Assembly (NCBI RefSeq): GCF_011300215.1
Contig: NZ_CP049866.1
Span: forward strand, 3,535,001 to 3,599,000
Length of the DNA stretch: 64,000 nt
Source of the DNA: Nocardioides piscis
Lineage (GTDB): Bacteria > Actinomycetota > Actinomycetes > Propionibacteriales > Nocardioidaceae
Reading direction: 5' to 3'
The translations under genes were made by a program, and so were the position numbers. The notes beneath the pieces were generated by a model. The model worked only from the letters and a program-made list of their open reading frames with translations. It ran no database searches and was not told the DNA's origin. Positions 1 through 8,524 of this stretch are shown piece after piece; the first letter of the stretch is position 1; every line of letters starts with the position of its first letter.

Positions 1-1
1 G

Positions 2-565
2 GACGGGCGCCGGGTGATCCTCTCTTCCTGGGAGACCGGCGTGCAGTCGTGGAACATCCGGACGAACACGCTGAGCGTCATCACCCGCAAGCCCGCCAAC
101 CTCCTCGACGTCCGCAACGACCTGCTCGCGGTCTACACCAAGGACCCCTATCGCGGCGGCTGCGTGCGGCTGGGCCGGCTGAGCTCGCCGCGGACCACGC
201 TGTGGAAGTCGTGCACCGAACGATTGACGAGCATCTCACCAGGCGGCACGCGGATGGCGACGATCGACCTCCTCGCCGACGGGCTCGGCCCGGGCCGGGT
301 CTGGGAGCGAGAGGTCGACGGCACCCTCCTGAACCACTACGCGACCAACTGGTTCGGCGCGATCGGCTTCGAGAGCAACACAGCACTGCTGCTGGAGGTC
401 AACGGCGACACGTTGTCCTCGACGGTCCGGTGCAGCGGGGGCTCGTGCGCCAACGCGACGGACCCCGAACCGGTGCAGATGCCGCGGCTCAGCCCCTCGC
501 GGCGCGCAGGGCTGAGCGGATCAGTGGCACCTGCAGCGGGAGCCTGGCGAACGCAGCGGCCTTGA
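2..565 (+). CDS. C-terminal part of a propeller-like protein (5' truncated)
   Basis: The reading frame is open from the first bases of the window, so the gene starts upstream and only the last ~187 codons are present. The visible protein has short beta-rich segments with regularly spaced Trp/Gly turns and an SPGGTRMA stretch like those in TolB- or WD40-like propellers, but no diagnostic motif, so no function is assigned. Its last 77 bases overlap the end of the convergent DoxX gene; the final ~25 residues (Pro/Arg/Ala rich) are antisense to that gene and may not be genuine. A lost base shortly upstream that hides an earlier stop is possible. Confidence 0.55.
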   Translation, partial: DGRRVILSSWETGVQSWNIRTNTLSVITRKPANLLDVRNDLLAVYTKDPYRGGCVRLGRLSSPRTTLWKSCTERLTSISPGGTRMATIDLLADGLGPGRVWEREVDGTLLNHYATNWFGAIGFESNTALLLEVNGDTLSSTVRCSGGSCANATDPEPVQMPRLSPSRRAGLSGSVAPAAGAWRTQRP

Positions 566-857
566 GCCCGGTCTTGCGGCTCGACCGGAGGTCCGAGGCC
601 ATCTTCAGGTTGGCCGGATAGACAGCCAGGAGCAGTGCGGCGCTCGCCCAGCCCGCGGCCACCCGCGTGCGGGGGTGCAGCAGCGCGGCAGCGCAGACGA
701 GCTCGGCGACGCCGCTGGCCCAGATGACCTCCCGGTGGGCGGGCACGACGTCGGGCATCAGCGGCTCGTAGACCTCCGGCTTCACGAGGTGGATGACGCC
801 CGAGACGGCGAAGATGCCCGAGAGCGCGGAGATGTCCTTGGTGAGCGGCGGCGTCAT
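489..857 (-). CDS. DoxX-like small membrane protein
   Basis: A 122-residue protein with about four hydrophobic segments and the layout of the DoxX/DoxD-like superfamily: an N-terminal segment with SGVIHLVKPEVYEPLMP, then a helix with ASGVAELVCAAALL, then AAGWASAALLLAVYPANLKMA. The HxxxP and YPAN elements are typical of this family. Members sit in the cytoplasmic membrane; some are linked to redox or thiol stress, but the substrate of this one cannot be read from sequence. It starts with ATG and ends convergently inside the truncated plus-strand gene. The next gene upstream on the same strand, an acetyltransferase, ends 22 bases away, so co-transcription is possible. Confidence 0.8.
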   Translation of the reverse strand: MTPPLTKDISALSGIFAVSGVIHLVKPEVYEPLMPDVVPAHREVIWASGVAELVCAAALLHPRTRVAAGWASAALLLAVYPANLKMASDLRSSRKTGLKAAAFARLPLQVPLIRSALRAARG

Positions 858-879
858 GCGGGCGAGACTAGTGGGGCGC

Positions 880-1728
880 TCAGAACATCAAGGTGGCGAA
901 CCGGGCGGTCTCGGTGAAGCCGACCCGCTCGTAGGCTGCCCGCGCCGGGAGGTTCCACTCGTTGACGTAGAGAGACACCGTGGGCGCGATCCGGTCGCGG
1001 ACCAGGTCGACCACTGCCGCCATACCTGACACGGCGAGACCCTCGCCGCGGCGGTCCGGGTCGACGAAGACCCCTTGCACCTGCGCGGCGTACGGCGTCG
1101 CGCAGGCCACCTCCGCCTTGAACACCACCCGGCCCGTCTCGTCGAAGCGGGCGAACGACCAGCCGCGCGCCATCAGCTGCTGGACCCGCGCCCGGTAGTG
1201 GTCCCGGCCACCCGAGGACTCCGGGGAGACACCGACCTCCTCGGTGTACATCGCCACGCACGCGGGATAGACCGCCGAGAGGTCGGCAGGTCGGGTCACC
1301 CGCACCTCGGGATCGGGAGCGACCGCGGGCTCGGTGTCGATCTGCAGGTGCGGCTGGCGCCACCTGGCCTCGCGCGGGCTCGGCCACCGACCACCGACCT
1401 CGTCCCACAGCGCCGCCACGACCGAGTGCTCGCCGAGGATCGTCGCCGTCGCCCGGACCCGGTCCAGGGCCCGCTCACCGAACCGCCACACGTCGTCGGG
1501 AGTGCACTGAACGGGCACCAGGTTGGCCCCCATGTGGCAGGCAGCGACGAGCTCGACGCCCTCGAAGCGCCCCCAGACCTCCCCGCCCAGCCAACGCGGG
1601 TCGAGATTGGTGACGCGCGCGCGGTAGTCGACGAACACGTTCACGACCGGGTCCTGGGCCGTCAGCGCGAGGAACGCCTCGCGATCGTCGGGGCCCAGCA
1701 GCCGCACGACGTCCCGGCTCGGCCTCAC
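880..1728 (-). CDS. GNAT acetyltransferase with DUF4081-like N-terminal domain
   Basis: A 282-residue two-domain protein. Residues ~1-130 match the style of the actinobacterial DUF4081 domain (DPVVNVFVDYRARV, then GFGE-type helices). Residues ~145-282 form a GNAT fold with an acetyl-CoA loop VFVDPDRRGEGLAVSGM and the C-terminal NEWNLPARAAYERVGF segment that closes many GNAT domains. The M. tuberculosis equivalent Rv2867c lies in the same position next to ispG, and the same order here supports the identification. The substrate is unknown. The start is GTG at 1728; a second in-frame GTG seven codons later is also possible because neither has a clear ribosome binding site. Confidence 0.85.
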   Translation of the reverse strand: MRPSRDVVRLLGPDDREAFLALTAQDPVVNVFVDYRARVTNLDPRWLGGEVWGRFEGVELVAACHMGANLVPVQCTPDDVWRFGERALDRVRATATILGEHSVVAALWDEVGGRWPSPREARWRQPHLQIDTEPAVAPDPEVRVTRPADLSAVYPACVAMYTEEVGVSPESSGGRDHYRARVQQLMARGWSFARFDETGRVVFKAEVACATPYAAQVQGVFVDPDRRGEGLAVSGMAAVVDLVRDRIAPTVSLYVNEWNLPARAAYERVGFTETARFATLMF

Positions 1729-1765
1729 CCGGCCGAGACTAGGGCATGGGACCGAAGGGCCGTCG

Positions 1766-2929
1766 TCAGCTGACGCTGACGGTCGCCTCGGAGCCGTCGA
1801 CGGGCTCCATGCCCTCGGCCAGGCGCATGGCCTCCTCGATCAGGGTCTCCACGATCTTCGACTCGGGGACGGTCTTGATGACCTCACCCTTGACGAAGAT
1901 CTGGCCCTTGCCGTTGCCCGAGGCGACGCCGAGATCGGCCTCACGGGCCTCCCCGGGGCCGTTGACGACGCAACCCATCACCGCGACGCGCAGGGGCACC
2001 TCGAGCCCGTCCAGGCCGGCGGTGACCTCCTCGGCGAGCTTGTAGACGTCGACCTGGGCGCGACCACAGGAGGGACACGACACGATCTCGAGGCGGCGGG
2101 GCTTGAGGTTGAGCGACTCGAGGATCTGCAGGCCGACCTTGACCTCCTCGACCGGTGGCGCGCTCAGCGAGACGCGGATGGTGTCGCCGATCCCCTGGCT
2201 GAGCAGGTGGCCGAAGGCGACGCTCGACTTGATCGTGCCCTGGAAGGCAGGACCCGCCTCGGTGACGCCGAGGTGGAGGGGCCAGTCGCCGGCGGCGGCC
2301 AGCAGCTCGTAGGCACGCACCATCACGACCGGGTCGTTGTGCTTGACCGAGATCTTGAAGTCTGAGAATCCGTGCTCCTCGAACAGCGAGGCCTCCCACA
2401 CCGCGGACTCGACCAGCGCCTCGGGCGTGGCCTTGCCGTACTTGTCCAGGATCCGCTTGTCGAGCGAGCCGGCGTTGACGCCGATCCGGATGGAGGTGCC
2501 ACGGTCCTTCGCGGCCCGCGCGATCTCCTTGACCTGGTCGTCGAACTTGCGGATGTTGCCGGGGTTGACCCGCACGGCCGCGCAGCCGGCGTCGATCGCG
2601 GCGAAGACGTACTTGGGCTGGAAGTGGATGTCGGCGATGACCGGGATCTGCGAGTGCTGCGCGATCTCGGCCAGCGCGTCGGCATCGTCCTGGCTGGGGC
2701 ACGCGACGCGCACGATGTCGCAACCCGTCGCGGTCAGCTCGGCGATCTGCTGGAGCGTGGCGTTGACGTCGGACGTCAGCGTCGTGGTCATCGACTGGAC
2801 CGAGATGGGGCTCTCGCTGCCGACCCCGACGGAGCCGACCTTGATCTGGCGGGTCGGCCTGCGGGGCGAGAGGACCGGTGGGGGAAGAGCGGGCATGCCC
2901 AGCCCGATGGCGGAGCCGACAGACGTCAT
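1766..2929 (-). CDS. ispG: 4-hydroxy-3-methylbut-2-enyl diphosphate synthase (flavodoxin)
   Basis: IspG/GcpE converts 2-C-methyl-D-erythritol 2,4-cyclodiphosphate to HMBPP, the penultimate step of the MEP isoprenoid pathway, using a 4Fe-4S cluster. The 387-residue length is normal. The TIM-barrel part begins with [11 protein letters not shown] and [13 protein letters not shown] and includes VRVNPGNI. The C-terminal cluster domain carries VSCPSCGR (two cysteines) and [11 protein letters not shown] (third cysteine and the conserved glutamate). It lies directly downstream of the rip1 protease and dxr, so two MEP pathway enzymes are encoded within a few kilobases. Start ATG at 2929. Confidence 0.97.
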   Translation of the reverse strand: MTSVGSAIGLGMPALPPPVLSPRRPTRQIKVGSVGVGSESPISVQSMTTTLTSDVNATLQQIAELTATGCDIVRVACPSQDDADALAEIAQHSQIPVIADIHFQPKYVFAAIDAGCAAVRVNPGNIRKFDDQVKEIARAAKDRGTSIRIGVNAGSLDKRILDKYGKATPEALVESAVWEASLFEEHGFSDFKISVKHNDPVVMVRAYELLAAAGDWPLHLGVTEAGPAFQGTIKSSVAFGHLLSQGIGDTIRVSLSAPPVEEVKVGLQILESLNLKPRRLEIVSCPSCGRAQVDVYKLAEEVTAGLDGLEVPLRVAVMGCVVNGPGEAREADLGVASGNGKGQIFVKGEVIKTVPESKIVETLIEEAMRLAEGMEPVDGSEATVSVS

Positions 2930-2963
2930 GACGCCAGCCTACTGGGGGCTTGTTGCGCCCTGG

Positions 2964-4298
2964 TCAGCTCGTCAGGTGCACAGGGACGACGAGGTCGCCG
3001 ATGATGAGGACGACACCCATCACGAGCATGGCCAGGCCCATGACGTAGGCCACCGGCAGCAGCTTGGCGACGTCGGCGTAGCCCGGGTCCGGGTGGCCGC
3101 GCAGTCGCGCCCAGCCGCGGCGGACGGCTTCGTAGAGCGCGCCCGCGATGTGGCCCCCGTCGAGCGGGAGCAGCGGGAGGAAGTTGAACAACCCGATGAA
3201 GAGGTTGAAGCCGGCGATCAGCATCACCAACGACGTCACCTTGTCCCCGAGCACGATCTCCTCGTGGGCAGCGACCTCGCCGGCGAGGCGGCCCCCGCCG
3301 ACCACGCTGACGGGGCCCTCGCGGTCACGCTCCTCGAGGCCGACGATGGCCCGCGCGACGCCGTACACCTTCACCGGCAGCTCGGCCAGCGACTTGACGA
3401 CGTCGACCGTCATCGTGCCCATCTGCTGGGCGGTGAAGATCGGTCCGCCGGTCTCGTAGATGGGGGTCTGCACCGGCAGGACGCCCAGGAACCCGACAGG
3501 GGTCAGCTCCTCGGAGTCACCGTCGATCGGGCGCGGCTGCACCTGCGTCGTGGCCTCGAGCGTGAGCCTGCTGCCGTCGCGGTCGACCACGATCGTGGCC
3601 GTGCCGTTGTCGTTGGCCCGGATCGCCGCCTGGACCTGCTCCCAGCTGGTGATCTGCTCGCCGTTGAAGGACACGAACCGGTCGCCGGGCTGGAGTCCGG
3701 CCGCAGCCGCGGGAGTCGGGTGGTCGCGCAACTCCTCGGCGGTGCACGCCCGGTCGTCCTCGTCAGCGGGGACGATGCAGGGCACGACCTCGGCGACGAC
3801 GGTCTCGGTCTTGGCGTCGACGAGCACGCCGACGGTGGCGAAGACGCCCCAGAAGAGGAAGAAGGCGATGGCGATGTTGACCATCGGCCCGCCGGCCATG
3901 ACAACGACCTTCTGCCACCACTTGCGCTTGTAGAAGAGGCGGTCGCGGTCCTCGGGGCCGATGTGCTCCCACTCAGCCGCCCGGGCATCGCTGATCAGCT
4001 GGGTGAACATGCCGGTGTTGGACTGTCGGATCCGTGACTCGTCGCCGTCGGCGCCGTGTCCGGGCGGGAGCATCCCGACGATCTTGACGTAGCCACCGAG
4101 GGGGATCGCCTTGACGCCGTACTCGGTCTCGCCGATCTTCTTGCTCCACAGGGTGGGCCCGAAGCCGACGAACCACTGGGTGACCTTGCCGCCGAACTTC
4201 TTGGCCGGGATCAGGTGGCCGAACTCGTGCAGACCGATCGAGGCCATGATCGCGACCGCGAAGATGACCACGCCGAGCGTGTAGTAAAGCGCGGTCAC
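2964..4298 (-). CDS. rip1: Site-2 membrane metalloprotease (Rip1/RseP family)
   Basis: An intramembrane zinc protease that cuts anti-sigma factors and other membrane proteins in regulated intramembrane proteolysis. The start is GTG at 4298, overlapping the dxr stop (GTGA), which gives 444 residues. The first membrane helix carries the zinc motif HEFGH at about residues 24-28. A PDZ domain follows at ~170-260 (GLQPGDRFVSFNGEQI), and the third metal ligand is in the C-terminal helix motif NFLPLLPLDGGHI. M. tuberculosis Rip1 (Rv2869c) sits between dxr and ispG exactly as here. An anti-sigma-like membrane protein at 34.4 kb is a conceivable substrate, but that is speculation. Confidence 0.95.
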   Translation of the reverse strand: MTALYYTLGVVIFAVAIMASIGLHEFGHLIPAKKFGGKVTQWFVGFGPTLWSKKIGETEYGVKAIPLGGYVKIVGMLPPGHGADGDESRIRQSNTGMFTQLISDARAAEWEHIGPEDRDRLFYKRKWWQKVVVMAGGPMVNIAIAFFLFWGVFATVGVLVDAKTETVVAEVVPCIVPADEDDRACTAEELRDHPTPAAAAGLQPGDRFVSFNGEQITSWEQVQAAIRANDNGTATIVVDRDGSRLTLEATTQVQPRPIDGDSEELTPVGFLGVLPVQTPIYETGGPIFTAQQMGTMTVDVVKSLAELPVKVYGVARAIVGLEERDREGPVSVVGGGRLAGEVAAHEEIVLGDKVTSLVMLIAGFNLFIGLFNFLPLLPLDGGHIAGALYEAVRRGWARLRGHPDPGYADVAKLLPVAYVMGLAMLVMGVVLIIGDLVVPVHLTS

Positions 4299-5385
4299 AG
4301 GGGGTCTCCGATGCAGCGGACGGCCTCCTCGCGAGCCCAGGTGTCCGCGGCGAGGATGTCGTCGATCGTCAGTTGCTGCTTCGAGGGTACGTCGTGGCGC
4401 GCAACCACGGTGGAGATCGTGGGCACGATGTCGACGAAACGCAGCCGACCGGCCATGAACGCCTCGACGCAGACCTCGTTGGCGGCGTTGTAGACCGCCG
4501 GCGCGGTGGCGCCCTGCTCCCCGCCCGCCGCGCCAGCGCGACCGCCGGGAACGCCTCGTCGTCGAGCGGGAAGAACTCCCACGTCTCGGGGCGGCTCCAG
4601 TCGACCGCAGGCGCTGCATCGGGCACCCGGTCGGGCCAGGCCAGGCCGAGCGCGATCGGGATCATCATCGTGGGCGGGCTGGCCTGCACGAGTGTGGACC
4701 CGTCGACGAACTCCACCATCGAGTGCACCACGCTCGTCGGGTGCACCACCACCTCGATCCGGTCGAACGGCAGGTCGAAGAGGAGGTGGGCCTCGATCAC
4801 CTCGAGCCCCTTGTTGACCAGCGTCGCCGAGTTGATGGTGATCACCGGGCCCATCGCCCAGGTGGGGTGCTCGAGCGCCTGCTCGAGCGTGACGTCGACC
4901 AGCTCCTCACGGGTGCGACCGCGGAAAGGCCCCCCGCTCGCGGTGAGCACCAGTCGGCGTACTTCGTCGGGCGAGCCGCCGCGCAGGCACTGTGCGACCG
5001 CGGAGTGCTCGGAGTCGACCGGCACGATCTGGCCCGGCCGGGCGCGCTCGGTCACCAGCGGGCCGCCCATGATCAGCGACTCCTTGTTGGCCAGCGCCAA
5101 GGTGTTGCCGGCGTCGAGCGCGGCCAGGGTGGGACGAAGGCCGACCGCTCCGGTGATCCCGTTGAGGACCACGTCGCAGGCCATGCCCGCGGCGTCCGTG
5201 GACGCCTGCTCCCCGAGGCCGCTGAACGCCGGCGCGAACTCGGCGACCTGGGCGTCGAAGAGCTCCTGGTTGGAGCCGCCCGCCGTCAGCGCGACGACGC
5301 GGAAGCGGTCGGGGTTGGCGCGCACCAGGTCGAGGGCCTGGGTGCCGATGGAGCCGGTGGAGCCGAGGATGACGATGTCCCTCAT
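4295..5385 (-). pseudogene. dxr: 1-deoxy-D-xylulose 5-phosphate reductoisomerase, frameshifted
   Basis: Dxr makes MEP from DXP, the first committed MEP pathway step. From ATG 5385 the frame reads [16 protein letters not shown] (NADPH site), [29 protein letters not shown] and HPTWAMGP, all typical. After ~287 residues, at ALARRAG, it runs into an arginine-rich wrong frame. The correct C-terminus, with [19 protein letters not shown], continues in another frame and stops at 4295. Adding one G to the G4 run (plus strand C4 at 4519-4522) joins both parts into a ~363-residue protein. Since ispG is intact and this is the only dxr seen here, a sequencing error is more likely than true loss. The start overlaps the upstream gene by 4 bases and the stop overlaps rip1. 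Confidence 0.93.
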
Positions 5386-6038
5386 CTACCCGCCCCCGGA
5401 GCGTCGAACGACCACAGCCTGAGCCCACCGACGTCGACCTGCGTAGCACCCGCCGGCGGCACGGAGCCCTCGTCCCCCGGCGCGCCGAGGGCAGCCAGGA
5501 CACTGAGGCGCTGCCCGTCGGCCACCGCGAGCGTGGCGGAGGCGTCCACCTCTGCACAGGGGGCCGGGTCGGTCCGACCGGCCCGCATCACGGTCGCCCA
5601 GGACAGCTCGGCGGAGTCGTCGAGGGTGATGAGCGGGGTGTCGCCGAGGTCGAGGCTCCCGAGCGTCGGGAGCACCACGACCAGCGGCCGCACGTCCGCC
5701 ACGACCCGCGCGACGTCGTCGGCCGACGTGTCGGCATACGTCCTGACGGCCCCCAGCCTGGCGACGGCCAGGCTGACGACCACGTCCTCGAACCGCGGCA
5801 GCCGACCCACGACCACCGCTGCTCCTGCTCCCACCCCGAAGGCGCGCAGCACGCCCGAGAACGCCCCCGCCTCCTCCAGGAGTTTGGCGAAGGTCCATGA
5901 CCGGTCGTCGATGCGCAGCGCGACCTCCTCGGCGCGTCCGCGGACGACGTGCCGGTCGAGGGCGTTGAAGCAGGCGTTGAGGGTGCCCGCGTCGTCGGCG
6001 TCCCTGCTGCCGGGCTTGCGGAACCAGTCGATCGTCAT
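5382..6038 (-). CDS. Stand-alone adenylation-like N-terminal domain protein (TIGR03089-like)
   Basis: A 218-residue protein that resembles only the N-terminal part of AMP-forming acyl-CoA synthetases: [12 protein letters not shown] near the start, [21 protein letters not shown], then [32 protein letters not shown]. It lacks the P-loop-like SSGTTG-K motif and the C-terminal lid, so it probably does not adenylate anything. Size and features fit the single-copy actinobacterial family I recall as TIGR03089; that assignment is from memory. It overlaps both neighbours by 4 bases (ATGA), so it is translationally coupled between the M1 peptidase and dxr. Its role is unknown. Confidence 0.75.
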   Translation of the reverse strand: MTIDWFRKPGSRDADDAGTLNACFNALDRHVVRGRAEEVALRIDDRSWTFAKLLEEAGAFSGVLRAFGVGAGAAVVVGRLPRFEDVVVSLAVARLGAVRTYADTSADDVARVVADVRPLVVVLPTLGSLDLGDTPLITLDDSAELSWATVMRAGRTDPAPCAEVDASATLAVADGQRLSVLAALGAPGDEGSVPPAGATQVDVGGLRLWSFDAPGAGR

Positions 6039-7456
6039 GCCAGGCCGTTGTCGGCCGTCTTGGCAGGCTTGGTCGGGGTGCGCAGCCAGGCGGTGAAGAA
6101 GCTCGTGAGGTCCTGTCCGCTGACCTGGGCGGCGAGCGCCTCGAACTCCTCCGAGGTCGCGTTGCCGCCGGCCTTGGTCTCGAGCCAGGTGCGGATCAGC
6201 AGCCAGAACTTCTCGTCGCCGATCCGGTTGCGCAACGCCTGCAGCGTCATGCCGCCACGGTCATAGACCGCGTGGTCGAAGATGTCGTCGGCACCGGGGT
6301 CGGCGATCCGGAGCTTCCAGAAGTCGGCGCCGGCGCCGATCGAGTCATAGACGGACTGGAGGGTCCGGGCTGCGCTCTGCCCGCCGTACTGCTCTGCGTA
6401 GCGCCACTCCATGAAGGTCGCCGCGCCCTCGTTGAGCCAGATGTCACGCCAGCGGGCGACCGCGACGTCGTCACCGAACCACTGGTGCGCGATCTCGTGG
6501 ACCACGAGGCTCACCGCGTTGGGTCCGACGGCCGGGTAGGTCGGGCGGGTCTGGTTCTCGAGGGCGAAGTAGACCGGCAGCCCCGTCGTGAGACCTCCCG
6601 TCACCGAGAACGGATAGGGACCGAGGTCACGGCTCAGCCGCCGGGTCACTCGCGGCGTCTTGCGCATCAACCTCAGCGCCGCGTCGTGGGCACTGGCGGG
6701 CAGCCGCTGCGAGACCGCGTTGATCCACGGGAGGCCGTTGTTGCGCCCCTGGCGGATAGTGAAGTCGCCGGCGGCGAAGAAGGCGAGGTATGGCGCCATC
6801 GGCTCGGCAGCACGCCAGCGCCACGTCGTGGTCCGCTTCCGCTCCTTCTTGCCCACCAGCTTGCCGTTGCCGATCACCTCGCGACCCTTGGCGACCGTGG
6901 TCTGGACGTCGAAGGTGGCCTTGTCGCTGGGGTGGTCGTTGGCCGGGAACCACCACGGCGCCATGTGCGGCTCGTTCATCGTCACCACCTCGCGGCGGTC
7001 GGCCAGCCAGTTCTCCTCCCCCGCGTAGCGCTTGGAGTTGGGGCGGCCGGCGTAGGTGACCTTGACCGTGTGGCTCGTCCCGGCTGCGAGCGCCACGGCC
7101 GGCGTGATCGTCAGCTCGTGCCGGGTCTGGTCGAAGTCGGCCGGGGCACCGTCGACGCGGACCTTCGAGACGCGGAGCAGGAAGTCGAGGTTGAAGCTGG
7201 TGAGGTCGGCCGTGGCTCGCAGGGTCAGCGACGTGCGGCCGCGCAGCGCCATCCGGCGCAGGTCGTAGGTGTTGGCGATGCGATAGGACGAGACGTCGAT
7301 CCCGCCGTTGCCGTCGAGCGGCCAGTAGGGATCACCGATGCCCGCCGCGCCTGGTGCGGGGGCGTCCGCCTCCTCGGCGATGGCGTGGCCCCCGGCGGCG
7401 ATCAGCGGGAGGGCCAGTGCGGCGGCGGCAAGTCGGGAGAGGCGTCGTGACATCAC
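6035..7456 (-). CDS. Secreted M1 family metallopeptidase
   Basis: A zinc aminopeptidase-like enzyme of 473 residues. A Sec signal peptide is clear (MSRRLSRLAAAALALPLIAAGG, with likely cleavage near AIAEEA). The N-terminal beta domain (~50-230) has MNEPHMAPWWFPANDHPSDK, as in M1 proteins. The catalytic site is HEIAHQWFGDDV (about residues 310-321), with the third zinc ligand in WLNEGAATFMEW. The usual GAMEN exopeptidase motif is represented by the weaker YFALENQT, so aminopeptidase specificity is not assured. The C-terminal ARM-like domain of large M1 enzymes is absent. It heads a coupled run with the adenylation-like gene and dxr, and faces the divergent RIO kinase gene across 167 bases. Confidence 0.9.
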   Translation of the reverse strand: MMSRRLSRLAAAALALPLIAAGGHAIAEEADAPAPGAAGIGDPYWPLDGNGGIDVSSYRIANTYDLRRMALRGRTSLTLRATADLTSFNLDFLLRVSKVRVDGAPADFDQTRHELTITPAVALAAGTSHTVKVTYAGRPNSKRYAGEENWLADRREVVTMNEPHMAPWWFPANDHPSDKATFDVQTTVAKGREVIGNGKLVGKKERKRTTTWRWRAAEPMAPYLAFFAAGDFTIRQGRNNGLPWINAVSQRLPASAHDAALRLMRKTPRVTRRLSRDLGPYPFSVTGGLTTGLPVYFALENQTRPTYPAVGPNAVSLVVHEIAHQWFGDDVAVARWRDIWLNEGAATFMEWRYAEQYGGQSAARTLQSVYDSIGAGADFWKLRIADPGADDIFDHAVYDRGGMTLQALRNRIGDEKFWLLIRTWLETKAGGNATSEEFEALAAQVSGQDLTSFFTAWLRTPTKPAKTADNGLA

Positions 7457-7565
7457 CCTCGCAACCTACCGTCGCGCGGATAACCAGTTGCCGACTCCGG
7501 GTGCACAGCCGCACCATGGGCGCCGGAGCCCGCGCGCCCGCGCACCGGATGAGAGGAGCCGTGAC

Positions 7566-7664
7566 ATGACGACGACTGTCCTCGGCCTGTCCCCAGACCG
7601 TCCCTCTCACTCCTGGAGCACCCTTGTCCCACCCGCCGTCCCACCCGGTCCCGGGGGCCGCTGA
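7566..7664 (+). CDS. Possible 32-residue leader ORF upstream of the RIO kinase
   Basis: ATG at 7566 has a strong AGGAG ribosome binding site eight bases upstream and opens a 32-codon frame (MTTTVLGLSP at the start, Pro/Gly-rich end) that overlaps the first 41 bases of the RIO kinase frame. It could be a translated upstream ORF that feeds ribosomes to the TTG-initiated kinase gene, or simply a chance frame. No homology is recognisable. Confidence 0.3.
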   Translation: MTTTVLGLSPDRPSHSWSTLVPPAVPPGPGGR

Positions 7665-8502
7665 CGCGCTCGACCCATCGTTCGTCGTCGACTTCCGCGC
7701 CTATGACGAGGACCTCGCCGACAACCAGCGCTGGTCCACCTGGCCAGACATCCAACCCCTGATGCGCGGCCCTCGGCCCTGGCCCGACTGGCTCGTCACC
7801 TCCCAGGGCGCCGTCGACACCGAGCTCGGAATCCTCAAGACCGGCAAGGAGGCCGACGTCTTCCTCGTCGAGCGCGCCGACCCACTCGATCCGGACACCT
7901 CGGTGGTGATGGCGGCCAAGCGCTATCGCGACACCGACCACCGCACCTTCCACCGGGCCGCCAGCTACACCGAGGGCCGCTCGGTCAAACGGTCGCGCGA
8001 CCAACGAGCCCTCAAGCGCAGGTCCACCTGGGGCCGGTTGGTCGCCGCGGGCGAGTGGGCGGCGTCGGAGTGGTCGGCGCTCGGGCGATGCCACGAGCTC
8101 GGGCTACCGATCCCCTACCCCGTCCAGATCAACGGCACCGAGATCCTGATGGAGTGGATCAGCCACCCGGTGGACGGCGAGCCGGAGACCGCGCCCCGGC
8201 TGGCGCAGACCCGGCCGGCGCCGGGGCTGCTCGCGTCCTACTACGAGCAGCTGCGCGACGCGCTCGCCACGATGGTGCAGGCCGGGCTGGTCCACGGCGA
8301 CCTGTCGCCATACAACGTGCTCGCCGCAGGCGACCGCCTCGTCATCATCGACCTGCCGCAGGTCGTCGACCTGACGGGGAACCCCCAGGGCCTCGACTTC
8401 CTGCTGCGCGACTGCACCAACGTGTGCACGTGGTTCCGTGCGCGCGGCCTCGAAGTGGACGAGCAGGACCTCTTCGGGGAGCTGATGTCACACGCGTTCT
8501 AG
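7624..8502 (+). CDS. RIO-family (RIO1-like) atypical protein kinase
   Basis: A 292-residue protein kinase-like enzyme. RIO hallmarks are visible: the nucleotide-binding segment TGKEADVFLVER followed by MAAKRYRD (the ATP-anchoring lysine), the interlobe ASEWSALGRCHELGLPIPYPV, the catalytic loop VHGDLSPYNVL (catalytic Asp and metal Asn) and the metal-binding IIDLPQ in place of DFG. Archaeal and eukaryotic RIO kinases act in ribosome maturation; the bacterial members are poorly characterised. TTG at 7624 is taken as the start because GGAG lies about six bases upstream and the frame is closed just before. A LOG-family gene follows 22 bases later. Confidence 0.88.
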   Translation: MSHPPSHPVPGAADALDPSFVVDFRAYDEDLADNQRWSTWPDIQPLMRGPRPWPDWLVTSQGAVDTELGILKTGKEADVFLVERADPLDPDTSVVMAAKRYRDTDHRTFHRAASYTEGRSVKRSRDQRALKRRSTWGRLVAAGEWAASEWSALGRCHELGLPIPYPVQINGTEILMEWISHPVDGEPETAPRLAQTRPAPGLLASYYEQLRDALATMVQAGLVHGDLSPYNVLAAGDRLVIIDLPQVVDLTGNPQGLDFLLRDCTNVCTWFRARGLEVDEQDLFGELMSHAF

Positions 8503-8524
8503 TCGCCCGTCCTAGAGTCGCCGC

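Noticed and set aside
2337..4037. A 566-codon plus-strand frame opposite ispG and rip1
   Set aside because: Shadow of two well-supported genes; no motif.
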